The notes beneath the pieces were generated by a model. It was not told the DNA's origin, searched no databases, and saw only the letters and a program-made list of their open reading frames with translations. From an uncultured Bacteroidales bacterium (GTDB lineage: Bacteria; Bacteroidota; Bacteroidia; Bacteroidales; Bacteroidaceae): 64,000 bases of DNA. Position 1 is the stretch's first letter; the number at the start of each line of letters is the position of its first letter. Of this stretch, positions 17,317 to 26,271 are shown piece after piece. Both the position numbers and the translations under genes were made by a program. The stretch is from assembly GCA_902778625.1 (NCBI GenBank), contig CACYYM010000008.1, positions 62,001 through 126,000 on the forward strand, given 5' to 3'.

Positions 17317-18630
17317 TTAAAGCAGTTTATCCATCTCGGCAGCCTTGGCAGCCTGACCTGTTACAGAATAGCACTGGCGGAGCTCGAAGGCCCACTTCTG
17401 AGGCTCATCTGGAGCACACTCGCGAGCTTTCTCGAAGAAGGGAATTGCCTCGCCGAAGATAGACTTTGTCTTTTCGAGGGCTTTCTTTGCTTCTGTCTGG
17501 TTCTTGATTGTGCTGACTGTGGAGTTCAGGGCAAGGGCCTGGCGGTACTTGCAAAGTCCACACTGATACCAAGAGTCATAGGAGTCTTCCTGTATTTCTG
17601 TGCACCTCTTGTAAGCCTCGAAAGCCTCGTCATACTTCTCAGCCTCGAAGAACTTGAATGCCTTGCCATATTGTGCGATATAGATGTTGGGGTCTTTTGC
17701 CAGGATTTCGTCGACATATGGCAACATGAGGTTGCTGTCAGGACCAGCTTCCTTGTCTTTCTTGAGATAATAGGAGATGAGCATCTGGATGAAGTCCGTG
17801 CTTGTGCTGGGTTCTTGCAGTGTTAAGTCGCGAACATAGCCTGCCCAAGCTGTAGAGTCGCCACGCTCAAGATAAGAAGATGCCTTGACTTGTTTTGTTC
17901 CGAGCGAGCCTTCTGCAAACTGAACAGCCTGGTCGTAGAGCTCGTCCATCTTGTCGTAGAGCTTGCCCTCGTGAGCTGTGTGGAAGGCATAGTAAGCAAT
18001 CTGTTCGTTGGGAATACGAAGCTTTGCCTTATCGGCTACTTCGGGATAAATCTTGGTGTAGTTCATAGCAGTCTCGAAAGCCTCGAGCGCTTTGTCGTAC
18101 TTACCAATTTCACTCATAAACTGAGCGGCATAGATGAAGTAGTCGCCACACTGTGCCAGATTGAAGGTCTTGCCCTTCAGGTAGTTCTCGTTGCCAGTCT
18201 CGCCCTTAGTCACCTTGGTGTGCTGGAGCTCGCCCTGTATGGCATCAGTCATTTCCTTCAGGTTTGTGTAGAAGTAAGCAGTGTCGAAAGGCTCCTTATT
18301 GACGGCCTTGTTCAGCATGTTGTTGAAGGGATGTTGCGCCAGGTCTGCATTGATCTTGTAGGCCTCGCCAAGCTTGTTTTCGGCAATACCGCCGCCCTTG
18401 ATGGCTTTGTGGATATAGGTGAGGCCCTTCTTGCAGTCGGCAATGTCCTGGTCTGTCAGGGGAGTCTTCTCATTTATCTTGGCAGTAATGGCTTCATTAA
18501 TCTTCAGAGCTTCGGCCATTTGCGCCTTTGCCTCTTTTTGCAGGAGCTTAAGAGCTGCCTTATCTACTGCCTGTCCCATGATGGTACCGACACTGAGGAG
18601 GAGTGCCATCGAAAGAATAATCTTTTTCAT
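17317..18630 (-). CDS. Secreted TPR-repeat protein of unknown function
   Basis: A 437-aa protein with signal peptide MKKIILSMALLLSVGTIMGQ, then a helical domain and C-terminal TPR-like repeats (KYDKALEAFETAMNY near 180; KYDEAFEAYKRCTEIQ; SWYQCGLCKYRQALA). It lies 72 bases behind gyrA on the same strand, an arrangement common in Bacteroidales. It may serve as a periplasmic scaffold; the role is unknown. Confidence 0.82.
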   Translation of the reverse strand: MKKIILSMALLLSVGTIMGQAVDKAALKLLQKEAKAQMAEALKINEAITAKINEKTPLTDQDIADCKKGLTYIHKAIKGGGIAENKLGEAYKINADLAQHPFNNMLNKAVNKEPFDTAYFYTNLKEMTDAIQGELQHTKVTKGETGNENYLKGKTFNLAQCGDYFIYAAQFMSEIGKYDKALEAFETAMNYTKIYPEVADKAKLRIPNEQIAYYAFHTAHEGKLYDKMDELYDQAVQFAEGSLGTKQVKASSYLERGDSTAWAGYVRDLTLQEPSTSTDFIQMLISYYLKKDKEAGPDSNLMLPYVDEILAKDPNIYIAQYGKAFKFFEAEKYDEAFEAYKRCTEIQEDSYDSWYQCGLCKYRQALALNSTVSTIKNQTEAKKALEKTKSIFGEAIPFFEKARECAPDEPQKWAFELRQCYSVTGQAAKAAEMDKLL

Positions 18631-18702
18631 ACCTTTAATTATTTAAAATGAATTAAACTATCTTTTTATGCAAACAATTTCAAATGGTTTGTTATCAGTC
18701 TC

Positions 18703-21216
18703 TTATTCTTGAGTTTCAGGTTGTTCTGCCTGAACTTCTTCGCCTTCAGTAGCTTCTGGCTCATCTTCTGCGCGAGGCACGACACTGAGGTGCGAGATGA
18801 CATCGTTGCGCTTCTTCAGCTCGATGACCTTTGTGCCTTGTGTGACGCGGCTCTTTGTTTCCTTGATGACATCAGCATGCAGGCGGATTGTTGTGCCGCT
18901 CTTGTTGATAATCATCAGGTCGTCGTCGTCCTTGATGACGGTGATGGCCACAAGATAGCCTGTCTTCTCTGTGATGGCGAGGGTCTTGACGCCCTTTGCA
19001 TGGCGGCTTGTCTTGCGGTATTCCTCCACATCTGTGCGCTTGCCAAAGCCATTTTCGCTGAGCACCATGATGCTTTCTGTCTCCACATCATTGATGATGC
19101 ACATGCCAACAACCTGGTCGCGCGGGTCTGAATCGAGGATGATGCTCTGCACACCTGTTGCAGTACGTCCCATCGAGCGGACTTGGTCTTCATCGAAGCG
19201 AACTGCGCGACCTCCTGCATTAGCAATGATGATTTCATTCTTGCCGTTCGTCAGCTCTACGCCGATAACTTGGTCGTCCTCGCGAATATTGATGGCGTTG
19301 ATGCCGTTCGAGCGTACGCGGCTGTAGTTCGTGAGCTCTGTCTTCTTGATGATGCCCTTCTTTGTGCAGAACACTACAAAGTGAGTCTTGCAGAAGTCTG
19401 GGTCACTGAGTTTGCGGATGCAGAGGCAAGCGCGAACTGCATCACCCGGCTCGATGTTGAGCATGTTCTGGATTGCCCTACCCTTGCCCTGCTTGTTGCC
19501 ATCAGGAATGTCATAAACCTTGAGCCAGTAGCAGCGGCCACGGTCTGTGAAGAAGAGCATGGTGTTGTGCATGGTGGCAGGATAAATCTTCTCGATGAAG
19601 TCGTTGTCGCGAGTGCTTGATGCCTTCACGCCGATACCGCCACGACCTTGCGCCTTGAACTCTGCCAGGGGCACGCGCTTGATGTAGCCCATGTGCGACA
19701 TTGTGATGACTACCTCGTCGTCGGCATAGAAGTCTTCAGCGTTGAACTCTTCCGCGCTTGGCAGAATCTCTGTACGACGGGCGTCGCCATACTGTTCCTT
19801 GATTTCGAGGAGTTCGTCCTTCATCACCTTGCGGCAAAGCTGGTCGTCAGTGAGGATTTGGTTGTAGTACTTAATCTTCTCCATCAGGTCGTCATACTCA
19901 GCATGGAGCTTCTCCTGATTGAGGCCCGTAAGTTGTCCGAGTCGCATCTCCACAATGGCTTTGCTCTGAATCTCGTCGAGTCCGAAGCGAGCCTCCAGTG
20001 CGCGCTGAGCATCCTGCGGCGTCTTGCTCTTCTTGATAATGTCCACCACCTCGTTGATGTTGTCCGAGGCAATGATGAGGCCCTTCAGTACATGAGCCCT
20101 CTCCTCAGCCTTGCGCAGGTCGTACTTGGTGCGACGGATGGTGACGTCGTGACGATGAGCCACAAAGTTCGAGATGAAGTCCTTGAGTGTAAGGAGTTGC
20201 GGACGTCCCTTCACGAGGGCGATGCTGTTCACGCTGAAGCTGGTCTGCAGTGGTGTCATCTTGAAGAGTTTGTTCAGGACAACACGGGCGTTGGCGTCAC
20301 GCTTCAGGTCGACCACGATGCGCATGCCTTCAGAGTCGCTCTCGTCGTTCACATTGCTGATGCCGTCAATCTTCTTGTCGCCAACGAGCTGGGCAATGTA
20401 CTCGATGAGCTGCTGCTTGTTGACACCGTAAGGAATCTCGCTCACAATAATCTTGTCGTGCAAGTCGCCATTCTCAATCTCAGCCTTTGCACGAATGATG
20501 ATGCGGCCACGGCCTGTCTCGTATGCATCACGGATGCCTTGCATGCCCATGATGTAAGCACCTGTTGGGAAGTCAGGACCCTTCACATACTGCATCAGGT
20601 CCTCCACCTCGAGGTTCTCGTTGTCCACATAAGCCACACAAGCGTCAATCACCTCGCTCAGGTTGTGCGTAGGAATGTTTGTAGCCATACCCACAGCGAT
20701 ACCTGTAGCACCATTGACAAGCAGATTGGGAATCTTTGTAGGCATGACGGAAGGCTCCTGCAGCGTATCGTCGAAGTTGTTGGTCATGTCGACGGTCTCC
20801 TTCTCCAGGTCGTCCATCATCGCCTCGCCCATCAGGCTGAGCCTGGCCTCCGTGTATCGCATGGCGGCAGGAGAGTCGCCATCCACGCTACCGAAGTTAC
20901 CTTGGCCATCCACAAGGGTGTAGCGCATCGCCCATTCCTGAGCCATACGCACGAGGGCCATATATACCGAGCTGTCGCCGTGCGGGTGGTACTTACCAAG
21001 CACCTCACCCACGATACGGGCGCACTTCTTGTAGGGACTACTGTGGAAATTCCTGAGCTCGCGCATACCATATAATATACGGCGATGCACGGGCTTGAAA
21101 CCGTCTCTCACATCAGGCAGGGCACGAGCCACGATGACCGACATCGAATAGTCGATATAGCTCTTCTTCATCTCCTGCTGGATGTCAACTTTGATTATTC
21201 TTTCTTGATCTTCCAT
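18703..21216 (-). CDS. gyrA: DNA gyrase subunit A
   Basis: The 837-aa breakage-reunion subunit of gyrase, which introduces negative supercoils with GyrB. The N-terminus [20 protein letters not shown] is canonical and the catalytic tyrosine is Tyr121 ([10 protein letters not shown]). The GyrA-box QGRGGIG (about 520-527) separates it from ParC/TopoIV. The C-terminal beta-pinwheel ends in an acidic tail rich in Glu. In the quinolone region ([15 protein letters not shown]) the serine is present and the E. coli Asp87 position is Met. Two TPR genes follow. Confidence 0.98.
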   Translation of the reverse strand: MEDQERIIKVDIQQEMKKSYIDYSMSVIVARALPDVRDGFKPVHRRILYGMRELRNFHSSPYKKCARIVGEVLGKYHPHGDSSVYMALVRMAQEWAMRYTLVDGQGNFGSVDGDSPAAMRYTEARLSLMGEAMMDDLEKETVDMTNNFDDTLQEPSVMPTKIPNLLVNGATGIAVGMATNIPTHNLSEVIDACVAYVDNENLEVEDLMQYVKGPDFPTGAYIMGMQGIRDAYETGRGRIIIRAKAEIENGDLHDKIIVSEIPYGVNKQQLIEYIAQLVGDKKIDGISNVNDESDSEGMRIVVDLKRDANARVVLNKLFKMTPLQTSFSVNSIALVKGRPQLLTLKDFISNFVAHRHDVTIRRTKYDLRKAEERAHVLKGLIIASDNINEVVDIIKKSKTPQDAQRALEARFGLDEIQSKAIVEMRLGQLTGLNQEKLHAEYDDLMEKIKYYNQILTDDQLCRKVMKDELLEIKEQYGDARRTEILPSAEEFNAEDFYADDEVVITMSHMGYIKRVPLAEFKAQGRGGIGVKASSTRDNDFIEKIYPATMHNTMLFFTDRGRCYWLKVYDIPDGNKQGKGRAIQNMLNIEPGDAVRACLCIRKLSDPDFCKTHFVVFCTKKGIIKKTELTNYSRVRSNGINAINIREDDQVIGVELTNGKNEIIIANAGGRAVRFDEDQVRSMGRTATGVQSIILDSDPRDQVVGMCIINDVETESIMVLSENGFGKRTDVEEYRKTSRHAKGVKTLAITEKTGYLVAITVIKDDDDLMIINKSGTTIRLHADVIKETKSRVTQGTKVIELKKRNDVISHLSVVPRAEDEPEATEGEEVQAEQPETQE

Positions 21217-21246
21217 TTGGATTTAGTTATATTCATATTTCGCGTG

Positions 21247-21278
21247 CAAATTTACGGAAAAAAACTGAAACCGGCAAA
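21247..21278 (-). promoter_or_regulatory. gyrA promoter
   Basis: On the minus strand TAAATTTG (21247-21254) is the -7 element and TTTG (21275-21278) the -33, spaced 20 bp. It lies 30 bases upstream of the gyrA start. Confidence 0.8.
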
Positions 21279-21293
21279 TCCTTGATGTGAAAA

Positions 21294-21332
21294 AATAATA
21301 AAAAAGCAGCTGCCCTGGCCGAGAGCAGCCGC
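21294..21332 (-). terminator. Terminator of the DUF3987 gene
   Basis: Read on the minus strand, GCGGCTGCTCT (21322-21332) pairs with AGGGCAGCTGC (21306-21316) with two wobble pairs, followed by a T-rich run down to 21294. It starts 6 bases after the gene's stop and overlaps the region upstream of the gyrA promoter. Confidence 0.85.
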
Positions 21333-21338
21333 CTTGCT

Positions 21339-23657
21339 TCAATTCCTGAATCTTTTGCTCTTCTGGAAACTGCCATCTGCCATCTGTACCACATATTGGC
21401 GTTTCTTCCAAGTGCTGATCATGTTGGCAGTCTTTTCTGTGCCCAGCCCTTGCTGAGTGCGAACGCGCTTGGCATCTTCCAGTGTGAACTCGTTTGGCAG
21501 GAGTTCGAGCAGGTTTCTTGGGCCACGAGTGCCGATGCGAGAACCTTCGCCCTGATTGGCCTTTTCGATGTCTGCGCCAAAGAACTGCATCTTGCACCAG
21601 AGGTCGTAGTGGAGGCTCCAGCGGATGAAGTCCTCGATTTCCTGTTCCCACTTCATGCCGTTCGCCACGAAGAGCACGCAGGCTTTGAGCCAGGCTATCA
21701 CGCAAGCCCTGTGCGAGAGGTTCCAATAGACCTCGTTCTGCGAGAGGCGAGCAAACTCTGCGCATTCCTGCTGGAGCTGCTTTGCGAGGTTGTAGGCCTG
21801 CGGGCAGTCAATCAGTCCTTTAGCCGTCACGAGGTTGTCGATGTAGGGCTTCAGCTGCTCGTCGAACGTTTCGTCGTACTGCCCATAGACAGGCTGTTCA
21901 GCGCCTATTTCCATCTCTGGTATGGTGCAGAAGTTGATGCGCGAGATAGGACCATCTGTGAGGACATTGCGGAAGAAGCGACGCCCTTTGAGGATGGTGG
22001 TACAAGCGTTCCAGTTGAAGCGGCAGCGAGGCCTTGCCGTCACGCTCTGAGTGCCAATGCGCGTCTGTCCGTACTCTGCTCCAGGGTCGAAGGCGAGGCA
22101 CATGAGCTGGAAGTGCTGCTTGCCAGTCACGCCTTTCAGCTGGTCGAAGAGGTCGAGTTCGTTGAGCTTTACATAGACAAAGTGCCCTTCGGCCTCGTCC
22201 ATGCGAGTGACGAGTGCAGGCTTGGTCATATCTGGGTCGATGATCTGGATGACCAGTCCCTCAGGTCTTACCTGCTTGTCTTTGTTTGCGCCCTTTTTTT
22301 GGCAGTCCTTCTTCCATTCAGCTTCACGCTTCTCGTTCTCCCTGTCGCGCAGTTTTATGTCGGCCATGATGCGCTTGATGGGCTCGTCAATGCAGCCCTT
22401 GCCAGCACCAGTGCTTGCCAGGAGGCAGTTCATCAGGGTGGCCTCGTGGTCCACGTTGTCTGTGTAGCGGAATCGCACGTTGCAGAGGTGTGTGGCGAGT
22501 GGTGGGAAGATGGCGTGAGCCAGTGCAGCCTTGTAGCATTCAGGCGTTTTGGAAGTGAGCAGAGCAATGAGTCGAGGCAGTTTCTGAGGCATCTCAGGAG
22601 CCATTTCAAGCACCTCTTCCACCTTGCCATTTTCTTCTGCCATCCTTCGGCTTTGCGTGAACAGCTGTTCCTGGTATCTCATCAGCTTTTGGCTGGGCTT
22701 GGTGTAGTTCTGGTAGAAGTCGTTCACCAGCGTTTGGATGTTCTCGTCGTTCCAGTGCTGAGGCATCAGCTCCTTCAGGACGGCATTTGTCTCCTCTTTC
22801 GAGAGCAGTTGCGTAGCGCCACTCAGGAAAATCTTCACAGAGGTATGCCTACCGCCTTCGTTCAGGAAGTCGCTCTCCTGCAGCTGCTTCTCCTTCATCA
22901 CCCCCTGGGCAATGAAACGAATGCGCTCGTTAGCTTCAGTGGTATCGTCCACTTTAACTCCCATTTTAACTTCCATTTTAACTTCCTCTTTTACTTCCTT
23001 TTTAACTTCCTTTTTAACTTCCATTTTAACTCCCCTCTTATACCTCAACAGTTCTTCTTCGCTCAGCTTTGCAGGGTGCAGCTGGTCGCTGAACATCAGT
23101 TCTTCGTCGAGGTAGAGGATGTAGTGGCGGCAAGGGATGTAGACGGCTCTTTCCCTTTCGTGAACGGCCTTGTCGTAGGCCACTCCGCCAAGCACTTCGC
23201 CAGCCATCCAAGCCTGAGCCTGCTGACGATTCAGGCCTTCTGGAATGTCGAAGAGGATGTGTCCGCCAGTCTTGCTGACAGAGATGTTCGCCATGTTGAT
23301 GCCCAACTCCTTCTCGCGCCCCTTCAGACGCTCCTCGTAGAGCTGTTTGAAGTGTTCACAGCCGTCCAGGTCGATGACGGCTTTGCCTGAGTCCCAAGGC
23401 CCGCCATCACGGCGTTTGTAGCCTTTCTTGAAGTGCGCATGAGGGGTGTAGAACTTGCAGCCCTTCTTCCTGTCGGCCTTAATGGTCTTATACTCGTCCT
23501 TCGAGATTTCGCCACGCCTCACCTGCTCCAGCGCGTCTTCCAGCTCGGCACAGATGCTGCCTGTCTTTTCGCTGTCTGCGGCCTTGTAGAACCCCTTGGC
23601 CGTGGCTGGCACGACCCTGGGGTTAGTAATGCTTTGTCCGATATCAATTCTTGACAT
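21339..23657 (-). CDS. BT4734-like primase / DUF3987 P-loop protein
   Basis: A 772-aa two-domain protein. The N-terminal part (about 20-190) resembles the BT4734 branch of archaeo-eukaryotic primases (formerly 'VirE N-terminal'): KAVIDLDG (about 92-99) gives the Asp-x-Asp metal motif, followed by VSKTGGHILFDIP. The C-terminal DUF3987 part has a Walker A-like ASTGAGKG (about 414-421) and resembles a superfamily-3-like helicase. A Lys/Glu/Val repeat (about 207-235) joins the two. I chose ATG 23657 (MSRIDIGQSI); the frame stays open to 23798, but that stretch is repeat-laden and looks like leader. Related genes occur beside HU and lysozyme genes in mobile DNA of Bacteroidales. Its last codons contain the 29-bp repeat. 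Confidence 0.85.
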   Translation of the reverse strand: MSRIDIGQSITNPRVVPATAKGFYKAADSEKTGSICAELEDALEQVRRGEISKDEYKTIKADRKKGCKFYTPHAHFKKGYKRRDGGPWDSGKAVIDLDGCEHFKQLYEERLKGREKELGINMANISVSKTGGHILFDIPEGLNRQQAQAWMAGEVLGGVAYDKAVHERERAVYIPCRHYILYLDEELMFSDQLHPAKLSEEELLRYKRGVKMEVKKEVKKEVKEEVKMEVKMGVKVDDTTEANERIRFIAQGVMKEKQLQESDFLNEGGRHTSVKIFLSGATQLLSKEETNAVLKELMPQHWNDENIQTLVNDFYQNYTKPSQKLMRYQEQLFTQSRRMAEENGKVEEVLEMAPEMPQKLPRLIALLTSKTPECYKAALAHAIFPPLATHLCNVRFRYTDNVDHEATLMNCLLASTGAGKGCIDEPIKRIMADIKLRDRENEKREAEWKKDCQKKGANKDKQVRPEGLVIQIIDPDMTKPALVTRMDEAEGHFVYVKLNELDLFDQLKGVTGKQHFQLMCLAFDPGAEYGQTRIGTQSVTARPRCRFNWNACTTILKGRRFFRNVLTDGPISRINFCTIPEMEIGAEQPVYGQYDETFDEQLKPYIDNLVTAKGLIDCPQAYNLAKQLQQECAEFARLSQNEVYWNLSHRACVIAWLKACVLFVANGMKWEQEIEDFIRWSLHYDLWCKMQFFGADIEKANQGEGSRIGTRGPRNLLELLPNEFTLEDAKRVRTQQGLGTEKTANMISTWKKRQYVVQMADGSFQKSKRFRN
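21364..21392. repeat. 29-bp direct repeat, left copy
   Basis: This 29-bp sequence is identical to 29629-29657 in the same orientation. It lies within the last codons of the DUF3987 gene (encoding VQMADGSFQ on the minus strand). See also the inverted partial copy at 29462-29482. Confidence 0.95.
22952..23035 (-). repeat. 12-bp coding repeat (VKKE/VKME) in the DUF3987 gene
   Basis: On the minus strand GAAGTTAAAAAG-type 12-mers recur about seven times and encode the four-residue unit E-V-K-K/M, a charged linker between the primase and helicase-like domains. Confidence 0.9.
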
Positions 23658-23673
23658 AGTTTGATTTTTATTT

Positions 23674-23810
23674 GGGAGTAAAATGGGAGTAAAAATGGAA
23701 GTAAACTCGCTCCGCTCGTGGGAGTTAAATTGGACGATAGTTCTGGACCCTTGTTGTATTGTCCTGCGCAAAGCGCATAACTTCCTATTTAACTTCATTT
23801 AATAACTCCC
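23674..23810 (-). repeat. Leader region with inverted copies of the gene's own coding repeat
   Basis: On the plus strand 23674-23705 reads GGGAGTAAAATGGGAGTAAA and so on, the reverse complement of the repeat type at 22952-23035. Another copy of that orientation is at 23720-23730, while 23779-23810 has the opposite orientation (AACTTCCTATTTAACTTC...). The DUF3987 leader RNA could therefore pair with itself or with the coding repeat. A short GCGCAAAGCGC hairpin lies at about 23766-23776. Confidence 0.7.
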
Positions 23811-23823
23811 AATAATTAATATT

Positions 23824-24144
23824 CTACCACCTATTCTCTAAGAGCAGATCGGCCACCGTATCGATTTCACGGTCCAAAGCCTCGGCCATCTTCAGGCCAC
23901 CCAGCCGTTTTGGCAGGCTCTCGAAGACCTTGATGCGTTCTGGGCTCTCCTTCACCCAACCATGCTCCAGGTAGCAGACCAAGCGGTCCTTTGAGCGTTT
24001 CTTTGGCTTGCGGTTGTAGGCTTTGAACTCTATAGTCATCTGACCATCGTTCGTTCTTACCAAGACCAATCGTCCTTCTACTATGCGTCCAGTCATGAGC
24101 GCGTTCATAATCTCCTGTTCGTTTTTGATAATAATTTTTTTCAT
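23824..24144 (-). CDS. Small hypothetical protein (basic, about 106 aa)
   Basis: Starting at MKKIIIKNEQE gives 106 aa; an in-frame start at 24186 would give 120. It is mixed alpha/beta with a central basic stretch (NRKPKKRSKDR) and the C-terminal helix EALDREIDTVADLL. I recognise no family. It lies between the DUF3987 gene and a Cys-rich gene on the same strand, probably as one operon served by the promoter at 24617. The 166-base gap to the DUF3987 start holds the inverted repeats. Confidence 0.65.
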   Translation of the reverse strand: MKKIIIKNEQEIMNALMTGRIVEGRLVLVRTNDGQMTIEFKAYNRKPKKRSKDRLVCYLEHGWVKESPERIKVFESLPKRLGGLKMAEALDREIDTVADLLLENRW

Positions 24145-24227
24145 TGTTTTGAGTTTTGTGAGAAGAAGGTTGGAATCTTTGGCCATTTACTCGAGAACAT
24201 CCTCCTCACTTCAACTCGGGTTAATAA

Positions 24228-24569
24228 TTAAAGGTTAATGTAAATACTGCCAAATTGGCTTTCGAATTCTTTTCTGATGTCTTCGATGCTCTGTTCCTCC
24301 TCCACATCGATCTCAGCCTCACGCTCGCGAATTTTCAGGAGGTAGAGTTGATACTCCCTGCGCTTGATCTGCCCCTCCGACATGCAGAACGACTTCAGCA
24401 TATCGCTCATCTTCCAACACTCGCAGACCTCGCACGCACGAACCTCTTTATTATGTTTCGCGCAGACTCTCTGCGACACAGTCCGATTCAACTGTTTGTG
24501 GGCACACGACGCACAGCATTTCTTCACCTGAATGCCGAATGCGTTTCTTGTAAATTTTGCTTTGTTCAT
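24228..24569 (-). CDS. Small Cys-rich (zinc-ribbon-like) hypothetical protein
   Basis: 113 aa from MNKAKFTRNAFG (an ATG four codons earlier, at 24581, is possible). The N-terminal half is a Cys cluster: KKCCASCAHK, then RVCAKHNKEVRACEVCECW, consistent with a CxxC...C...CxxC metal-binding knuckle. The C-terminal half is a charged helix or coiled coil (about 65-105). The function is unknown. A compact metal-binding protein beside a primase-like gene suggests a nucleic-acid role (inference). It is the first gene of the run towards DUF3987. Confidence 0.7.
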   Translation of the reverse strand: MNKAKFTRNAFGIQVKKCCASCAHKQLNRTVSQRVCAKHNKEVRACEVCECWKMSDMLKSFCMSEGQIKRREYQLYLLKIREREAEIDVEEEQSIEDIRKEFESQFGSIYINL

Positions 24570-24616
24570 TTCTTCGTACATTTTAATTGTTAAACATTCT
24601 TTTTCGTTTTCTGCTG

Positions 24617-24674
24617 CAAATGTACGATGCGATTATGCGACTGAATTATATGTATAAATATTTTTTTCAATCGC
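24617..24674 (-). promoter_or_regulatory. Promoter of the DUF3987 run with GCGATTG-type sites
   Basis: CAAATGTA (24617-24624) is a minus-strand -7 element (TACATTTG) about 48 bases from the ATG. Just upstream are GCGATTA (24629-24635), GCGACTG (24637-24643) and CAATCGC (24668-24674), a heptamer that recurs in the neighbouring terminator. They may be operator sites. Confidence 0.5.
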
Positions 24675-24711
24675 AAACCTAACACCTCTCAAACCCTTTA
24701 TCCATCGGAGT

Positions 24712-24752
24712 AAAAAAAAATATGCGATTGAATTATAAAACTCAATCGCATA
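24712..24752 (-). terminator. Terminator of the restriction-modification operon
   Basis: Perfect 11-bp arms TATGCGATTGA (24721-24731) and TCAATCGCATA (24742-24752) are followed on the minus strand by nine T residues (24712-24720). It ends the three-gene operon 29 bases past the last stop. Confidence 0.85.
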
Positions 24753-24780
24753 TCTTCAATCGCAAATCGGCTTTTATTGC

Positions 24781-25422
24781 CTATCTTTCTTGGGGTGAAA
24801 CATAGCACTTCACCCAGTCTGCGAAGGGTTGTTTCTTGCCTGCCCCCATGTATTTTGAGAACGTACGAGGATTCTGTGTTAGGCTTATTATCTCTGCTAT
24901 TTTGTCGTAGGAGCCTTTCAACACCCCAGCATCTTTCAGCAGGCCAACAATATGTCCTTTAATCTGAAGAGGTTTATCTTCTTTTCCCCATTCAAGAGCA
25001 ATCTGGTCGCGATGCTCTGACTGCATAAGCGCATCTATAAATTTGTCTGTCCACTCCTCGCCATAATCGTCTTTAGAACGTACCTCTGCAAACCAAGAGC
25101 CTTTCAAAAGCCTTTTCAGACTATTTGCCGGAGCAAAATAGTTCAGCTCACGTTGTTGCTCGATTGGGCTTGGAGCTGGCAGGTTCTGCGGCGATGCTAC
25201 TTCCTGCACGGGGAAGCGGCTGCCTTTTCGCTCCTCTTTGATTTTATCGAGAGCCTCAGACAGTTCGGGGTCTTTTGTTTGCCAGGATGCATTCTGCAAA
25301 TAGCTCATCCGCCGCCACCATTCCGCCTCTGGCAATTCTGGGTCACAGAGGCTTTTCAGTAGCAGGTCGGTCGGCCATTTTTGACCAACACCAGTAATGA
25401 TATAATCCGCTCTGAATGCCAT
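24781..25422 (-). CDS. Hypothetical protein, third gene of the RM operon
   Basis: A 213-aa soluble protein that I do not recognise. It has an N-terminal alpha/beta part (MAFRADYIITGVGQKWPTD, then EWWRRMSYLQNASW), a Pro-rich linker (about 75-90) and a C-terminal helical part ending NPRTFSKYMGAGKKQPFADWV. Its ATG abuts the stop of the preceding gene with no gap, so translation is probably coupled. Genes fused in this way to a restriction-modification enzyme are often accessory or specificity factors, but nothing in the sequence shows this. Confidence 0.7.
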   Translation of the reverse strand: MAFRADYIITGVGQKWPTDLLLKSLCDPELPEAEWWRRMSYLQNASWQTKDPELSEALDKIKEERKGSRFPVQEVASPQNLPAPSPIEQQRELNYFAPANSLKRLLKGSWFAEVRSKDDYGEEWTDKFIDALMQSEHRDQIALEWGKEDKPLQIKGHIVGLLKDAGVLKGSYDKIAEIISLTQNPRTFSKYMGAGKKQPFADWVKCYVSPQER

Positions 25423-26244
25423 TTACTTAATGGCTTCGTTTAGTTCTTCTACAAGGTGGGCTACGACATCCTCATTAGGATGGTTGGAGCGTTTTCGATA
25501 AGAAAAAGTTATTTTTTCTTTGTCGAAGAATGGACTAAGCATTTCCATTGCGAGACGTATTGTTGTCTTGCATCTGTTTGTGCCAACGAATTTCCCGTTA
25601 TCATCAGTGGGGGCAGGACCATCAAATAGCTGGACATAGAAATGGATTGGCAAATCCCAGTCATATTGAAAGAACTGCTCGCCATCTTTCAGCACAACAC
25701 ATATTACGGGTATATCGGTTTCTTCTACATATTCCAAATAGAAAACCAGATTGCCCCTTTTGTCTCTTGAAAATAGCTCCGTGTCGTCATTAGAACGCAA
25801 ACTAAGCCCAACCTTTTGTAATTCATAGCCAAAGGAACGCATTGAAGCTATTGACCGCAAATTCCATGTTGGAGCTCCATCAATTCTTTCTATGGGAACA
25901 AGAGACACAAATTTGCGCAAGCCTACTTTATCATTTCGTCCCGCTAATCCTAATATGTAAACATCGCCTACTTCCACCTTGTTCCAAACAGCTCCTTCGG
26001 GCTGGAAACGGGATGTGACTATACTATAATCGTCTGGATTGGAAGAATATTTCAGCGCCTCGTCAAGGCCTTGTTTCAATCCATAGTTTACGACAGGATG
26101 ACTATGCGTGTCGACTGCATAATCACCATCCTCTGTCGTCTTGTCTTCTGTGACAATCAGTGTTGCCACCTGAATGCCAACTCTGCCACCAGCCGATATA
26201 ATCTGGTAAGGTGGGTCTAATCTGAGTAATTGAGTCTGTATCAT
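25423..26244 (-). CDS. Hypothetical protein, second gene of the RM operon
   Basis: A 273-aa soluble, beta-rich protein without signal peptide. Segments such as HFYVQLFDGPAPTDDNGKF and LVFYLEYVEETDIPVICVVL suggest a nuclease-like or sandwich fold, but I can assign no family. The C-terminus is helical (NEDVVAHLVEELNEAIK). It lies 27 bases behind the RM enzyme and 0 bases before the next gene. Its role in the system is unknown. Confidence 0.7.
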   Translation of the reverse strand: MIQTQLLRLDPPYQIISAGGRVGIQVATLIVTEDKTTEDGDYAVDTHSHPVVNYGLKQGLDEALKYSSNPDDYSIVTSRFQPEGAVWNKVEVGDVYILGLAGRNDKVGLRKFVSLVPIERIDGAPTWNLRSIASMRSFGYELQKVGLSLRSNDDTELFSRDKRGNLVFYLEYVEETDIPVICVVLKDGEQFFQYDWDLPIHFYVQLFDGPAPTDDNGKFVGTNRCKTTIRLAMEMLSPFFDKEKITFSYRKRSNHPNEDVVAHLVEELNEAIK

Positions 26245-26271
26245 ATTCGTTCTATTTTCTTATTTCGTCAA

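Noticed and set aside
19648..21075. Long open frame antisense to gyrA (475 codons)
   Set aside because: Shadow frame of a clearly conserved gyrA; its composition is the mirror of gyrA codons and it has no recognisable domain.
21396..23390. 664-codon open frame antisense to the DUF3987 gene
   Set aside because: Opposite strand has a primase/P-loop protein with family motifs; the antisense frame is only stop-free by codon bias.
23658..23798. N-terminal extension of the DUF3987 protein by 47 residues
   Set aside because: The stretch lies in repeat-rich leader DNA and the ATG at 23657 gives a compact conserved start; the extension looks like chance open frame.
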